Below, piece after piece: positions 1 to 8,762 of a stretch of DNA of 64,000 nucleotides. Every line of letters begins with the position of its first letter. Position 1 is the first letter of the stretch. The notes under the pieces are model-generated. The model did no database searches, had not been told where the DNA came from, and saw only the letters and a list, made by a program, of their open reading frames with translations. Source of the stretch: Duganella sp. Root336D2 (GTDB taxonomy: Bacteria; Pseudomonadota; Gammaproteobacteria; Burkholderiales; Burkholderiaceae_D); contig NZ_LMDB01000001.1 of NCBI RefSeq assembly GCF_001425005.1, positions 560,393-624,392 on the forward strand, read 5' to 3'. The position numbers and the translations under genes were made by a program.

Positions 1-20
1 TATGGCAGCAGCATATCACC

Positions 21-1256
21 TTAATAGAGGATCTTGAAATCCGGCTTTCCCTCGAGCGTTCGACTGAACAAGAGGGAACTGTGTTCCGGATCCCAGGCGA
101 ATTCCTCGCCATCGTAAGGGTCGCGCAGTTCGCTTGTTCGCACTCCTTCAGCCACCTTATTGCCGTTGGCGCCGCTGCTTCGGAGTTGAGCAGCCAGCAG
201 CGCTACCCTGCGCATTCCTTCCAGATTGACGACCCGGAATCCATACGTGGTGTACGCATCCATACCTTGCATATTGAGCAGGATCCTGCCAACAGGGTTG
301 TAGACGCCAATGTCGGCTGCGGCCTTCTTCTCATTCCCATAGGACGCCAGGAAAGTGGCAGCCGCCTGCGGAATCGCCGCGTAGTCGCGGTCATACAGTT
401 CGACCACACGAAGCATACGATCGGCGTTGGCATTGCTTGTCGCTTGCGGCTGGTATAGGAAACTTCCGAACAGCATTGCCAACACGTTCCCGGAGCGTTC
501 GTCGTCGGGCCGCAAGTCGGAAGATGTCCACTCGTGGGCCATGATCTTCGCCAGTGACCGTTCGCGGTTGGAGAAGGGTTCTCGCCAGCCCTCAGGAATC
601 GCCGTCATCGTCAGCGTCGCCGGGAAACGGCGGACGACAAGATTGCCCATTTCGAAATGCAGTTCAATGCTGCGCGCTGCAAGCATTTTGACGTTAGCGC
701 TGATACTTTCGGCCAGGACCATCCGCCAGAACCGATAGTCCTCTTCCAACATGCGTTTGCAATCGCCTGCATCCGCTTTGACCTCCTGCGACAAGGCCCT
801 GAGATACATCAGGCGCTGAGCCTCAAGGACCTGATTGAATGCGGCACCCTGCAAGCGCGCGTCACCCGGCAAGACTTCGCGCCACTGTTTGAATTCCAGC
901 AGGTGTTCGTAGCGTTCAATCAACTGGGCAGGCTCGCGTCGACCCTGTTTCTCGCCAGGCATTTCGCGGAAGCCGGTCGCCACAGACGTTCCCATTGACT
1001 TGCGCATCTGCTCGACGCGGTCGACGCCTTCCGACATCACGTCTGAATTGTCCGGTGCGGAGAAGCCCATTACATACACGTAGGCATTGTCACGATCACC
1101 GACGGGCGTAGTGGCAGTTTCAATGCCTTGCAATTTAATGACGGACTCGGACGGGGGTTTGTCTTCGCGATTTATAAAGAACACGAATGCGATCAGCAGG
1201 AGGAGCAACGCAAGAAAGCTTGCCACCATCTTTAACAACAACTTCAGCTTTGTCAT
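21..1256 (-). CDS. Hypothetical protein with one N-terminal membrane anchor
   Basis: The 411-residue product is not recognised. Residues about 7-29 form one very hydrophobic segment rich in Leu, Ala and Phe, preceded by Lys residues. This suggests an N-in anchor or uncleaved signal, with the remaining 380 polar residues in the periplasm. The body is Arg/Glu-rich and probably helical. The C-terminus has a DPYDGEEFAWDP stretch, a type of tail I associate with large exported hypothetical proteins. GGAG lies about 9 bases before the ATG. It lies downstream of the ammonia-lyase gene on the same strand, but a terminator separates them, so it is probably its own unit. Confidence 0.6.
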   Translation of the reverse strand: MTKLKLLLKMVASFLALLLLLIAFVFFINREDKPPSESVIKLQGIETATTPVGDRDNAYVYVMGFSAPDNSDVMSEGVDRVEQMRKSMGTSVATGFREMPGEKQGRREPAQLIERYEHLLEFKQWREVLPGDARLQGAAFNQVLEAQRLMYLRALSQEVKADAGDCKRMLEEDYRFWRMVLAESISANVKMLAARSIELHFEMGNLVVRRFPATLTMTAIPEGWREPFSNRERSLAKIMAHEWTSSDLRPDDERSGNVLAMLFGSFLYQPQATSNANADRMLRVVELYDRDYAAIPQAAATFLASYGNEKKAAADIGVYNPVGRILLNMQGMDAYTTYGFRVVNLEGMRRVALLAAQLRSSGANGNKVAEGVRTSELRDPYDGEEFAWDPEHSSLLFSRTLEGKPDFKILY

Positions 1257-1290
1257 TCAGATCTACTCCATTGTTTTCGAAGCGCGGCAC

Positions 1291-1316
1291 AAAAAACGGC
1301 CCATGCGGGCCGTTTT
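1291..1316 (-). terminator. Rho-independent terminator after the ammonia-lyase gene
   Basis: A perfect inverted repeat has 10-base arms at 1293-1302 and 1307-1316 and a 4-base loop. On the minus strand the stem is followed by a run of six T. It lies 19 bases past the stop of the ammonia-lyase gene, so it should end the puuD-lyase transcript before the hypothetical gene. Confidence 0.85.
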
Positions 1317-1334
1317 CCGGGGAACTGCGAAACG

Positions 1335-2957
1335 TCAGACGAATGCGCCGACCTTCGCGGCCACTGCTTGCTGCACCGAGCGGCTGGTGACAAAGCTGTG
1401 TGCGACCTGGATGTCGTTATGGAACCAGCGGTCGCCGTCCAGGCAGGCCGGGATCTGCTTGCGGATTTCGTCGTAGGCAGCCTGCGTGCCCTCGCCCAGC
1501 CTGAAGCCTGGCAGCAAATGCTCGGTCATGCTCAGCGCCTGTGCCGCCAGCAGCAACTCCACGCCCACAATGTACTGCGTGTTCTGCACCACGGTGTGTG
1601 CCTTGCGCGCGCACCAGGTGGAGTTGGAGATGTGGTCTTCACTGTTGGCTTTCGAGGGAATCGAGTCCACGCTGCCCGGCATCGACAGCGTGCGATTCTC
1701 CATTACGAGGGAGCTGAGGGAACATTGCACCACCGGGTAGCCAGTGTTCACGCCACGCAAACCGGACATCAGGTTGCGTGGCAGGCCCCATGACAGCGTC
1801 GGGTCGATTAGCCGTGCCACGCGGCGCTCGCAGATGCTGCCAAGATCCGTGATCGCCATGGCCAGCAAATCCATCGCCTGCGCCAGGTACTGGCCGTGGA
1901 AGTTACCGCCCGAGATGATCTCGAAGCCGCCACCATCCTTGCCAAAGATCAGCGGATTATCGGTGGCGGAATTGATCTCGTTCCTTACGATGGTGTCAAT
2001 GTAGTCCAGCGCATCGAACACGGGACCATAGACTTGCGGCGTGCAGCGCAACGAGTACACGTCCTGGATACGCGGGGTATAGGGGATGTCGGTTCGCCGC
2101 AGTTCGTCCGGAAATTGCACCGCACGCGCTTCATGGGTGGTGCGGGTAGAACCTTTCAGCAGCTTGCGCACGACGGAGGCGGTCTTGACCTGCCCCGGAT
2201 GCGGGCGCGCTTGCTGGATGCGGGGGTCGAAAGCCGACATCTCCGCACGCATGGCTTCCAGCGTCAGGCCGAGGGACAGGCAGGCGTCGGTCAGCAGGTC
2301 GCGTGCGTCCTTGGCAGCCAGCACGGCCACGGCCAGCGATGCGGTGCAGCCGTTGATCAGGGCCGATGCATCTTTGGCCTTCAGGTCGAACTTCACCGGG
2401 CCGACTTCGGCGCGCATAATCGCCTCGGAAGCCGCCATGCGCTGGCCCTTGTACATCACTTCCGCCTCGTCGAAGCCAGCGATGGCCGCAGCCAGGTAGG
2501 CCAGCGGCGCCAGGTCGCCGGAGGCGCCGACAGACCCCTTCTGCGGCATGATCGGGTGGATGCCGGCGTTGATGAAGGCCAGCAGGCGGTCCACCACTTC
2601 GACGCGCGGCGCCGAGTAGTTGCTGGCGAAGGCGTTGGCGCGCAACAGCATGGTGGCGCGGCTCACTTCTTCCGAAAACGGCTCGCCGATGCCGCCGCTG
2701 TGGGCTTTGATCAGCTGCGTCTGGAACAGCTCGATGTGCTCGACTGCGATGCGGGTGTCTTTCAGCAGGCCGACGCCGGTATTGAAGCTGTACATCATCG
2801 GCGCTTCGTCGTGCATCCAGGTGGATTCGATGTAGTCGCGGCTTTCCTTCAGCGCGGCGCGCGAGGTGGCGGACAGTTCGACTTTAGCGCCGTCGCGCGC
2901 CACGGCCAGCACGTCTTCGGCAGACAGGTTGAAGCCGTCGATAGTTACGTTGTTCAT
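1335..2957 (-). CDS. HAL/PAL/TAL-family aromatic amino acid ammonia-lyase
   Basis: Enzymes of this family remove ammonia from histidine, tyrosine or phenylalanine using an MIO cofactor formed from Ala-Ser-Gly. The ASG triad is at residues 145-147 within GSVGASGDLAPLA, and the catalytic Tyr is at about 56 in MYSFNTGVG. The selectivity loop reads KAHSGGIG with His86, closer to histidine lyases (SH) than to TAL (HL) or PAL (FL). The length of 540 residues slightly exceeds typical HutH (about 510). No hutU, hutI or hutG is nearby; the gene follows puuD after 11 bases with AAAGGA as ribosome site. It may be a histidine lyase or a divergent relative with another substrate, so I give no symbol. Confidence 0.85.
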   Translation of the reverse strand: MNNVTIDGFNLSAEDVLAVARDGAKVELSATSRAALKESRDYIESTWMHDEAPMMYSFNTGVGLLKDTRIAVEHIELFQTQLIKAHSGGIGEPFSEEVSRATMLLRANAFASNYSAPRVEVVDRLLAFINAGIHPIMPQKGSVGASGDLAPLAYLAAAIAGFDEAEVMYKGQRMAASEAIMRAEVGPVKFDLKAKDASALINGCTASLAVAVLAAKDARDLLTDACLSLGLTLEAMRAEMSAFDPRIQQARPHPGQVKTASVVRKLLKGSTRTTHEARAVQFPDELRRTDIPYTPRIQDVYSLRCTPQVYGPVFDALDYIDTIVRNEINSATDNPLIFGKDGGGFEIISGGNFHGQYLAQAMDLLAMAITDLGSICERRVARLIDPTLSWGLPRNLMSGLRGVNTGYPVVQCSLSSLVMENRTLSMPGSVDSIPSKANSEDHISNSTWCARKAHTVVQNTQYIVGVELLLAAQALSMTEHLLPGFRLGEGTQAAYDEIRKQIPACLDGDRWFHNDIQVAHSFVTSRSVQQAVAAKVGAFV

Positions 2958-2968
2958 TGCTTTTCCTT

Positions 2969-4249
2969 TCAGTTCGCGCTGGTCTCAAACCAGGTACCGA
3001 TAAGCTGACGCTCGTCATCGGTCATGTGGGTCATGTTCGCCAGCGGCATATCCTTGTTCTGCACCGCGCGCTGGTAGATCTTGGCGGCGTGCTGCTTAAC
3101 CTGGGCCTCGGTATCGAGCATCACGCCGCCCGGGGCTGATGCGAAACCCGCCTGGGTCGGGGTCGCGGAGTGACACGACGCGCAGCGCTGCGTTACGACT
3201 TGCTGGACGCTGGACAGGCTGGCCTGGCCGGCCGGGGCAACGGCAACTGCAACGACGGCCTGCGCGGCATGACCATCGCCGTCCAGCGCTGCGGCTGCAG
3301 CCGCCGGTGCTGCCACGGCCTTGCGCGGCGCAGGGGCGATTGCCAGCGCCACGCCAGCCAGCAGGATCACGCCGGCAATCGGGAACGCAGGCGACACCTT
3401 GCCCGCATGGCGCAGGTTGAAGAAATGACGAATCAGCACGCCCGCAGCCATGATGGCCGCCAGCACCAGCCAGCTGTAGGCGTGGCTGTAGGTCATCGCG
3501 TAATGGTTGCTGATCATGATCAGCAACACCGGCAGCGTGAAGTAGTTGTTGTGCACCGAGCGCACCTTGGCACGCTTGCCGTAGATCGGGTCAGGCGACT
3601 GGCCCTTGGCCATGGCGTCCACCAGCTTACGCTGGCCAGGAATGATCACGAACAGCACGTTACCGACCATCATGGTGCCGATCATGGCGCCCACATGGAT
3701 GTAAGCTGCGCGGCCGCTCAGGGTATGCGTCAGCACATAGGCAGCGCCAACGATGAGCGCGAACATTACGGATCCAAGTACCGCAGGCTTCTCGGCCAGT
3801 GCGGTCTTGCACAGCGTGTCGTACACCAGCCAGCCGCCGGCGAGCGTGCCCAGGCCGACGGCCACCGCTTGCAGGGAGCTCAGGTCGGCCACGTTCTTAT
3901 CGATCATCATCGCCGAAGCGTTGAAGTAGTAGACGATGAACAGCATGGCAAATCCACTCAGCCAGGTGGCATAGGCTTCCCACTTGAACCAGTGCAGGTC
4001 TTCCGGCAGCTCATCGGGCGCAACCAGGTATTTTTGCGGGTTATAGAAGCCTCCGCCGTGCACCGCCCACAATTCGCCCATCACGCCCTTCCTGGCAAGC
4101 GGGCTGCCAGGCTTGGGCGGGCGGATCGAATTGTCCAGCCAGACGAAGTAAAACGAGGCGCCGATCCACGCGATACCGGTGATCAGGTGCAGCCATCGCA
4201 CGAGCAAGTTAAGCCATTCCACCCCGTAAGGGCCGAATAAAGTCTCCAT
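2969..4249 (-). CDS. puuD: Urate hydroxylase PuuD (membrane protein with C-terminal cytochrome c domain)
   Basis: PuuD oxidises urate to 5-hydroxyisourate in the inner membrane and passes electrons to a C-terminal c-type haem. The 426-residue product has several membrane helices in residues 10-310, starting with WLNLLVRWLHLITGIAWIGAS and including the family-typical HGGGFYNPQKY. An Ala/Pro linker follows, then a cytochrome c domain with CASCH at 356-360 and a candidate Met ligand in DMPLANMTH near the end. It is the first gene of the leftward operon, divergent from the LysR gene. It replaces a soluble uricase. Downstream steps are provided by the UraD-AllC fusion on the other side of the regulator. 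Confidence 0.93.
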   Translation of the reverse strand: METLFGPYGVEWLNLLVRWLHLITGIAWIGASFYFVWLDNSIRPPKPGSPLARKGVMGELWAVHGGGFYNPQKYLVAPDELPEDLHWFKWEAYATWLSGFAMLFIVYYFNASAMMIDKNVADLSSLQAVAVGLGTLAGGWLVYDTLCKTALAEKPAVLGSVMFALIVGAAYVLTHTLSGRAAYIHVGAMIGTMMVGNVLFVIIPGQRKLVDAMAKGQSPDPIYGKRAKVRSVHNNYFTLPVLLIMISNHYAMTYSHAYSWLVLAAIMAAGVLIRHFFNLRHAGKVSPAFPIAGVILLAGVALAIAPAPRKAVAAPAAAAAALDGDGHAAQAVVAVAVAPAGQASLSSVQQVVTQRCASCHSATPTQAGFASAPGGVMLDTEAQVKQHAAKIYQRAVQNKDMPLANMTHMTDDERQLIGTWFETSAN

Positions 4250-4478
4250 GATTTTTATCCATTAAGTCCGTTCACCTGCCTCTGGCGGGCACTTCAGATG
4301 AACCAAACGGTCGTCATACCGCCGCCGCTACGACCTGCATGGATGGAACGATATCGGTTGCGGGCGCGGGAGACCTTCCAATTCCTATATAACTCGCATA
4401 GTCCCAGAGATATAGTTTCGCGGGCCGGAAGGTGCGAACCTCTCATCCATAAATCTAAATAAATAATATTCGGAGACC
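4250..4478. promoter_or_regulatory. Divergent promoter region between puuD and the LysR gene
   Basis: This 229-base region must hold both promoters and probably the LysR operator. It is AT-rich on the LysR side. GAGATATA occurs at 4407-4414, followed by GGGCC. The same GAGATATA-plus-GGGCC arrangement occurs inverted before uraD-allC (5451-5458), and GAGATA occurs before the permease gene (7303-7308). Reading these as sites for the divergent LysR protein is inference from position alone. Confidence 0.5.
4270..4303 (-). promoter_or_regulatory. Candidate two-stem leader structure upstream of puuD
   Basis: On the minus strand an outer 5-base stem (GTTCA/TGAAC, 4299-4303 with 4270-4274) encloses an inner 4-base stem (TGCC/GGCA, 4288-4291 with 4277-4280) with a 7-base loop. 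It ends 20 bases before the puuD start. A comparable two-stem arrangement precedes the purine permease. The stems are short, so this may be chance; a xanthine/urate-sensing leader of the NMT1 type is one possibility. Confidence 0.25.
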
Positions 4479-4481
4479 ATG

Positions 4482-5417
4482 ATGTCCAGATTGCCAGAAC
4501 ACTTAGACATCCACCTGATCCGTATTCTGTACCTGCTGCTGGTGGAGAAGAACGTATCGCGCGTGGCGCTTAAACTGAACCAGCCGCAGCCCTCCATTTC
4601 CGGCTCACTGCGCAAGCTGCGCGACCTGACCGGCGACCCGCTGCTGGTACGCGGCGGCCGCGGCATGGTGCCGACGCAACACGGTGAGAGTCTGTTGAAG
4701 ACCGCCAAGCGCATCCTGGATGAAACCGAAAGCCTGTTCAGTCCCAAGACTGCGTTCGTCCCGCAGGACGAGGCGCGCACTTTCCATCTCGCCGCGCCCG
4801 ACTATATGAACACCCAGTTCTTCACCGAGGTGATTGCCCGCCTGCGCCGCGAATCCCCGCGCAGCCGCCTGGTAATCCACTCGCTGGGCCCGGACATCGA
4901 TTACGTGCGCCTGCTGTCGGACGGTGACCTGGACCTGGTGGTCGGCAACTGGGACGAACCGCCGCAGCATCTGCACATTTCCAAGCTGTTCGACGACCCG
5001 ATCGTGTGCCTGATGCGCGCCAACAGCGCCTATGCCCGCCGCACGCCGAAAGACGGCATGACGCCGGAGGAATACCTCACCCTGCCCCATGTCGCGCCGG
5101 CCCAGATCCTGCCTGGCTACCACGGCAACATCGATTCCTTCCTCGAAGAGCGCGATATGGAGCGCAATATTGTGGTGGAATCGGCACACTTCCGCATGTT
5201 GCCCTACATCGTGCAGCAGACCGATTTAGTTTTGACGAGTGGCAAACAATTCGCCAATTTCTACGAAAACCTGCTGGGCCTGAAGTCCTACAAAGTACCG
5301 CTGGACTTCCCGCCGCTGAGCTTTTACCAGCTATGGCACGAGCGCGCCCACCACGCCACCGAACATAAATGGCTGCGCGCCCAGGTCAGCGCCGCCGCCC
5401 GCCTGCTGGTGAAATAG
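4482..5417 (+). CDS. LysR-family transcriptional regulator of the purine cluster
   Basis: A DNA-binding regulator of about 311 residues. The N-terminal winged helix-turn-helix covers about residues 7-65 (HLIRILYLLLVEKNVSRVAL, then QPSISGSLRKLRDLTGDPLLVR). A two-lobed effector domain follows. ATG codons occur at 4479 and 4482; GGAG at 4472-4475 is better spaced for 4482. It is divergent from puuD and 130 bases upstream of uraD-allC, so it most likely controls urate or purine catabolism in response to a pathway intermediate. The ligand cannot be read from the sequence. Confidence 0.88.
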   Translation: MSRLPEHLDIHLIRILYLLLVEKNVSRVALKLNQPQPSISGSLRKLRDLTGDPLLVRGGRGMVPTQHGESLLKTAKRILDETESLFSPKTAFVPQDEARTFHLAAPDYMNTQFFTEVIARLRRESPRSRLVIHSLGPDIDYVRLLSDGDLDLVVGNWDEPPQHLHISKLFDDPIVCLMRANSAYARRTPKDGMTPEEYLTLPHVAPAQILPGYHGNIDSFLEERDMERNIVVESAHFRMLPYIVQQTDLVLTSGKQFANFYENLLGLKSYKVPLDFPPLSFYQLWHERAHHATEHKWLRAQVSAAARLLVK

Positions 5418-5547
5418 AACAGCACCGGATAGCCGCTATCGGCCCAGCGTTATATCTCGCGCCTGCCGGGCCCCTATTATCAATTCGCCATTCCCCCAGA
5501 ACACCTTACTTGGAGCGGGCCGTCGCCAGTCGGCGCCCCGAAGCACG

Positions 5548-7299
5548 ATGACGAGCCTGAAGCGACTGAACACCTGCGACGCAGGGACTTTTACCGAGAT
5601 CCTGCATGGCCTGTACGAGCATTCCCCGTGGATTCCCCAGCGCGCCGCCGCACAGCGCCCTTTCCGTACCATCGACGAGCTGAAACTGGGCCTGCAGAAG
5701 GTCGTAGCGGAAGCCGGCAAAGAGGAACAACTGGGCCTGATCCGCGCCCACCCGGAACTGGCCGGTAAAGCCGCCGTTGCAGGCGAACTGACGCCGGAGT
5801 CCACCGGCGAACAGGCCAAGGCCGGCCTGAACTTGTGCAGCAAGGAAGAATTCGCAGCGCTGCAGGAACTCAACAGTGCCTATAACGGCAAATTCGGCTT
5901 CCCCTTCATCCTGGCGGTCAAGGGCGGCGACGGCAAAGGCCTGTCGCGGCAGGCCATCATTGCCGCCTTCCGCCGCCGCCTGCGCAACCAGGCCGACGAC
6001 GAACTGCGCGAGGCACTGCGCCAGATCCACCGCATCGCCGAGATGCGCCTGAACGCGCTGCTTTCCTACGTGCCTCACATGGGCCGCGACATCATTGAAT
6101 GGGCCGAGGAAATCGGCGCCATCAGCGAGGACGAACAAGGCCTGACCTGCACCTACATGACGCCGACCCACCGCCGCACCGCTAACCAGTTGGCGAAGTG
6201 GATGCGCGAAGCCGGCATGCACGTCCATATCGACGCGGTGGGCAACGTGGTGGGCCGCTACCTGTCCACCGATCCGCAGGCACGCACGCTGCTCACCGGC
6301 TCGCACTACGACACGGTGCGCAACGGCGGCAAGTACGACGGCCGCCAGGGCATCCTGACCGCCATCGCGGTGGTCAAGCACCTGTATGAAACCGGCGAGA
6401 CCCTGCCCTTCCACCTCGAGGTAATCGGCTTCGCGGAAGAAGAAGGCGTGCGCTTCAAGAGCACCTTCCTCGGCAGCAGCGCCGTGATCGGCCAGTTCGA
6501 TCCCAAGCTGCTGGACTTGCGCGACCGCGATGGCCAGCTGCTGCGCGACGTACTGACCGACGCCGACCATGACGTCAATACGATTGCCGATATCGCCCGC
6601 GATCCGGCTGACCTGCTCGGCTTCGTCGAAGTCCATATCGAACAAGGCCCGGTATTGCTCGAGCGCGGCCTGCCGGTCGGCGTGGTGACCTCCATCGCCG
6701 GCAGCAAGCGTTACCTGGTGGAGCTGAAAGGCGTTGCCAGCCACGCCGGCACTACGCCTATGCCAATGCGCAAGGACGCCGCCACGGCCGCTGCCGAAAT
6801 CATCCTGTACGTGGAACAGCGCTGCGCCCAGGACCAGGATTCCGCCCTGGTCGGCACGGTGGGCCAGTTGCAGGTGCCAAACGGCTCGACCAATGTCATT
6901 CCAGGCGCCTGCACACTGTCGCTCGATATCCGCGCGGCCAACAATGCCGCGCGCGATGCCGCAGTGGCCGACATCCTCGCCCACATCGAAAAAGTGTGCG
7001 AAAAGCGCCACATCTCAGTGCAGGTCGAACAAACAGTCGCCGCCGACTGCGCCCCTTGCGCGCCGCGCCTGATGCAGCAGCTGGCTGCCGCGGTGGAGCG
7101 GAATGGCATCCCAGCCTTCCAACTCGCCTCCGGTGCCGGACACGACGCCATGCTGATGGCGCGCCTCACAGACGTCGCCATGCTGTTCACCCGCTGCGGC
7201 AACGGCGGCATCAGCCACAACCCGCTGGAGACCATGACGGACGACGACGCCGACCTGTCGGCCCGCATCCTGCTCAGCTTCCTGCGCAACTATAGCTAA
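5548..7299 (+). CDS. Fused OHCU decarboxylase - allantoate amidohydrolase (UraD-AllC)
   Basis: Two ureide enzymes share one 583-residue chain. Residues about 1-170 are OHCU decarboxylase, which makes S-allantoin; they include LIRAHPELAGK with catalytic His68, and QIHRIAEMRLNALL at the domain end. Residues about 172-583 are an M20-type Zn amidohydrolase of the AllC/carbamoylase kind, with metal-ligand motifs GSHYDTV, KYDGRQG, AEEEG and HIEQGP and a late His in SGAGHDAM. There is no internal stop or frameshift. Allantoinase, the enzyme between the two steps, is not part of the fusion and is absent from the window. The second half could prefer another ureido substrate, but the context supports allantoate. 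Confidence 0.9.
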   Translation: MTSLKRLNTCDAGTFTEILHGLYEHSPWIPQRAAAQRPFRTIDELKLGLQKVVAEAGKEEQLGLIRAHPELAGKAAVAGELTPESTGEQAKAGLNLCSKEEFAALQELNSAYNGKFGFPFILAVKGGDGKGLSRQAIIAAFRRRLRNQADDELREALRQIHRIAEMRLNALLSYVPHMGRDIIEWAEEIGAISEDEQGLTCTYMTPTHRRTANQLAKWMREAGMHVHIDAVGNVVGRYLSTDPQARTLLTGSHYDTVRNGGKYDGRQGILTAIAVVKHLYETGETLPFHLEVIGFAEEEGVRFKSTFLGSSAVIGQFDPKLLDLRDRDGQLLRDVLTDADHDVNTIADIARDPADLLGFVEVHIEQGPVLLERGLPVGVVTSIAGSKRYLVELKGVASHAGTTPMPMRKDAATAAAEIILYVEQRCAQDQDSALVGTVGQLQVPNGSTNVIPGACTLSLDIRAANNAARDAAVADILAHIEKVCEKRHISVQVEQTVAADCAPCAPRLMQQLAAAVERNGIPAFQLASGAGHDAMLMARLTDVAMLFTRCGNGGISHNPLETMTDDDADLSARILLSFLRNYS

Positions 7300-7312
7300 A
7301 CCGAGATAGATG

Positions 7313-7328
7313 ATATGCCACGGCATAT
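7313..7328. promoter_or_regulatory. Perfect palindrome upstream of the purine permease (candidate operator)
   Basis: ATATGCC-AC-GGCATAT is a perfect 7-2-7 inverted repeat, 14 bases past the uraD-allC stop and 116 bases before the permease start. GAGATA lies just upstream at 7303-7308. Position and symmetry suggest a regulator site; no regulator can be assigned from sequence alone. Confidence 0.4.
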
Positions 7329-7379
7329 AAGCCGAATGGGAGGCCATCAACGATATTGTTAAAACAAAGAGAACGAGGA

Positions 7380-7418
7380 CGCCATATTTGTCCGCCCGGA
7401 GAGGCGGAATTTCGGGCG
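7380..7418 (+). promoter_or_regulatory. Candidate structured leader of the NCS2 permease gene
   Basis: An inner 6-base stem (TCCGCC 7391-7396 with GGCGGA 7403-7408, loop CGGAGA) is enclosed by a 4-base outer stem (CGCC 7380-7383 with GGCG 7415-7418). An alternative pairing, GCCCG 7394-7398 with CGGGC 7413-7417, competes with it. The structure ends 25 bases before the start codon and 14 before the GGAGAC ribosome site, so it could control translation. The NMT1 xanthine/urate riboswitch class occurs before such genes; membership is a guess. Confidence 0.3.
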
Positions 7419-7443
7419 CTAAAAACTAAACGGAGACACCAAA

Positions 7444-8745
7444 ATGCAATTCCTGGAACAATATTTCAAGCTCAGTGCGCATGGCACCGACGTGCGCACC
7501 GAGGTGCTGGCCGGCATTACCACCTTCCTGACGATGGCGTACATCATTTTCGTCAACCCGTCCATCCTCGGCGACGCCGGCATGCCGAAAGACTCGGTCT
7601 TTGTGGCCACGTGCGTGGCGGCGGCCGTCGGCACCCTGATCATGGGCCTGTATGCCAACTTCCCTATCGGCCTGGCGCCGGGCATGGGCCTGAACGCCTA
7701 TTTCGCCTACGGCGTGGTGGCAGGCATGGGGTTCCCATGGCAAGCCGCCCTGGGCGCGGTATTCATCTCCGGCTGCTGCTTCATGATCGTCAGCCTGCTG
7801 CGCATCCGTGAAAAAATCATGAATGCGATTCCGGCCTCGCTGCGTATCGCGATTCCGGCCGGTGTCGGCCTGTTCCTGGCGCTGATCTCGCTGAAGAACG
7901 CGGGCATCGTGGTCTCCAGCCCTGCCACCTTCGTCACGATGGGCGACCTGCATAAGCCAGCTCCCGTGCTGGCCATCGTCGGTTTCCTGGTCATCGTCGC
8001 GCTGGACCGCCTGAAGGTCACCGGCGCCCTGCTGATCGGCATCATGGCCGTGACCGTGCTGAGCTTCTTCTTTGGTGGTAACGCCTTCCACGGCATCGTG
8101 TCGGCGCCGCCTTCGATTTCCCCGACCGCTTTCGAACTGGACATCATGGGCGCCATCTCGCACGGCCTGTTCAACGTGGTGCTGGTGTTCTTCCTGGTTG
8201 AACTGTTCGACGCCACCGGCACCCTGATGGGCGTAGCCCAGCGTGCCGGCCTGATGAAAGACGGCAAACTGCCGGCCAATATGAACAAGGCCCTGCTGGC
8301 CGACTCCGGCGCCATCATCGCCGGCGCCGTGATGGGCACCTCGAGCACCACCGCCTTCATCGAAAGCGCTGCCGGTGTGCAGGCAGGCGGCCGCACCGGC
8401 CTGACCGCCGTCATCGTGGCACTGCTGTTCCTTGCCGCCCTGTTCATCGCGCCGCTGGCCGGCGTGGTACCGGCTTACGCCACCGCACCTGCCCTGTTCT
8501 TCGTCGCCTGCCTGATGCTGCGCGAAATGTCGGAGATCAACTGGGCCGAGACCACGGAAAGCGTGCCTGCCGTCGTCACCGCGCTGGTCATGCCATTCAC
8601 CTACTCGATCGCCAACGGCCTGGCGCTGGGGTTCATCAGCTACGCCGCCCTGAAACTGCTCACCGGTAAGTACAAAGAAGTCAGCGCCATGATCTGGTGT
8701 GTCGCTGGCGTGTTCCTGTTCAAAACAATCTACATCGCAGGATGA
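7444..8745 (+). CDS. NCS2-family purine permease (AzgA/hypoxanthine-guanine type)
   Basis: A 433-residue inner-membrane transporter with about 12-14 hydrophobic segments. It opens with the AzgA-type signature TFLTMAYIIFVNPSILGDAG and later has PIGLAPGMGLNAYFAY, GTSSTTAFIESAAG and FDATGTLMGV, which are typical of the hypoxanthine/guanine/adenine branch of NCS2. The start has a GGAGAC ribosome site. It lies between uraD-allC and xdhAB, so it should import the purine that XdhAB then oxidises. The exact base transported (hypoxanthine, xanthine or guanine) cannot be fixed from sequence. Confidence 0.92.
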   Translation: MQFLEQYFKLSAHGTDVRTEVLAGITTFLTMAYIIFVNPSILGDAGMPKDSVFVATCVAAAVGTLIMGLYANFPIGLAPGMGLNAYFAYGVVAGMGFPWQAALGAVFISGCCFMIVSLLRIREKIMNAIPASLRIAIPAGVGLFLALISLKNAGIVVSSPATFVTMGDLHKPAPVLAIVGFLVIVALDRLKVTGALLIGIMAVTVLSFFFGGNAFHGIVSAPPSISPTAFELDIMGAISHGLFNVVLVFFLVELFDATGTLMGVAQRAGLMKDGKLPANMNKALLADSGAIIAGAVMGTSSTTAFIESAAGVQAGGRTGLTAVIVALLFLAALFIAPLAGVVPAYATAPALFFVACLMLREMSEINWAETTESVPAVVTALVMPFTYSIANGLALGFISYAALKLLTGKYKEVSAMIWCVAGVFLFKTIYIAG

Positions 8746-8762
8746 AGCAAGGAGTAGCAAAG

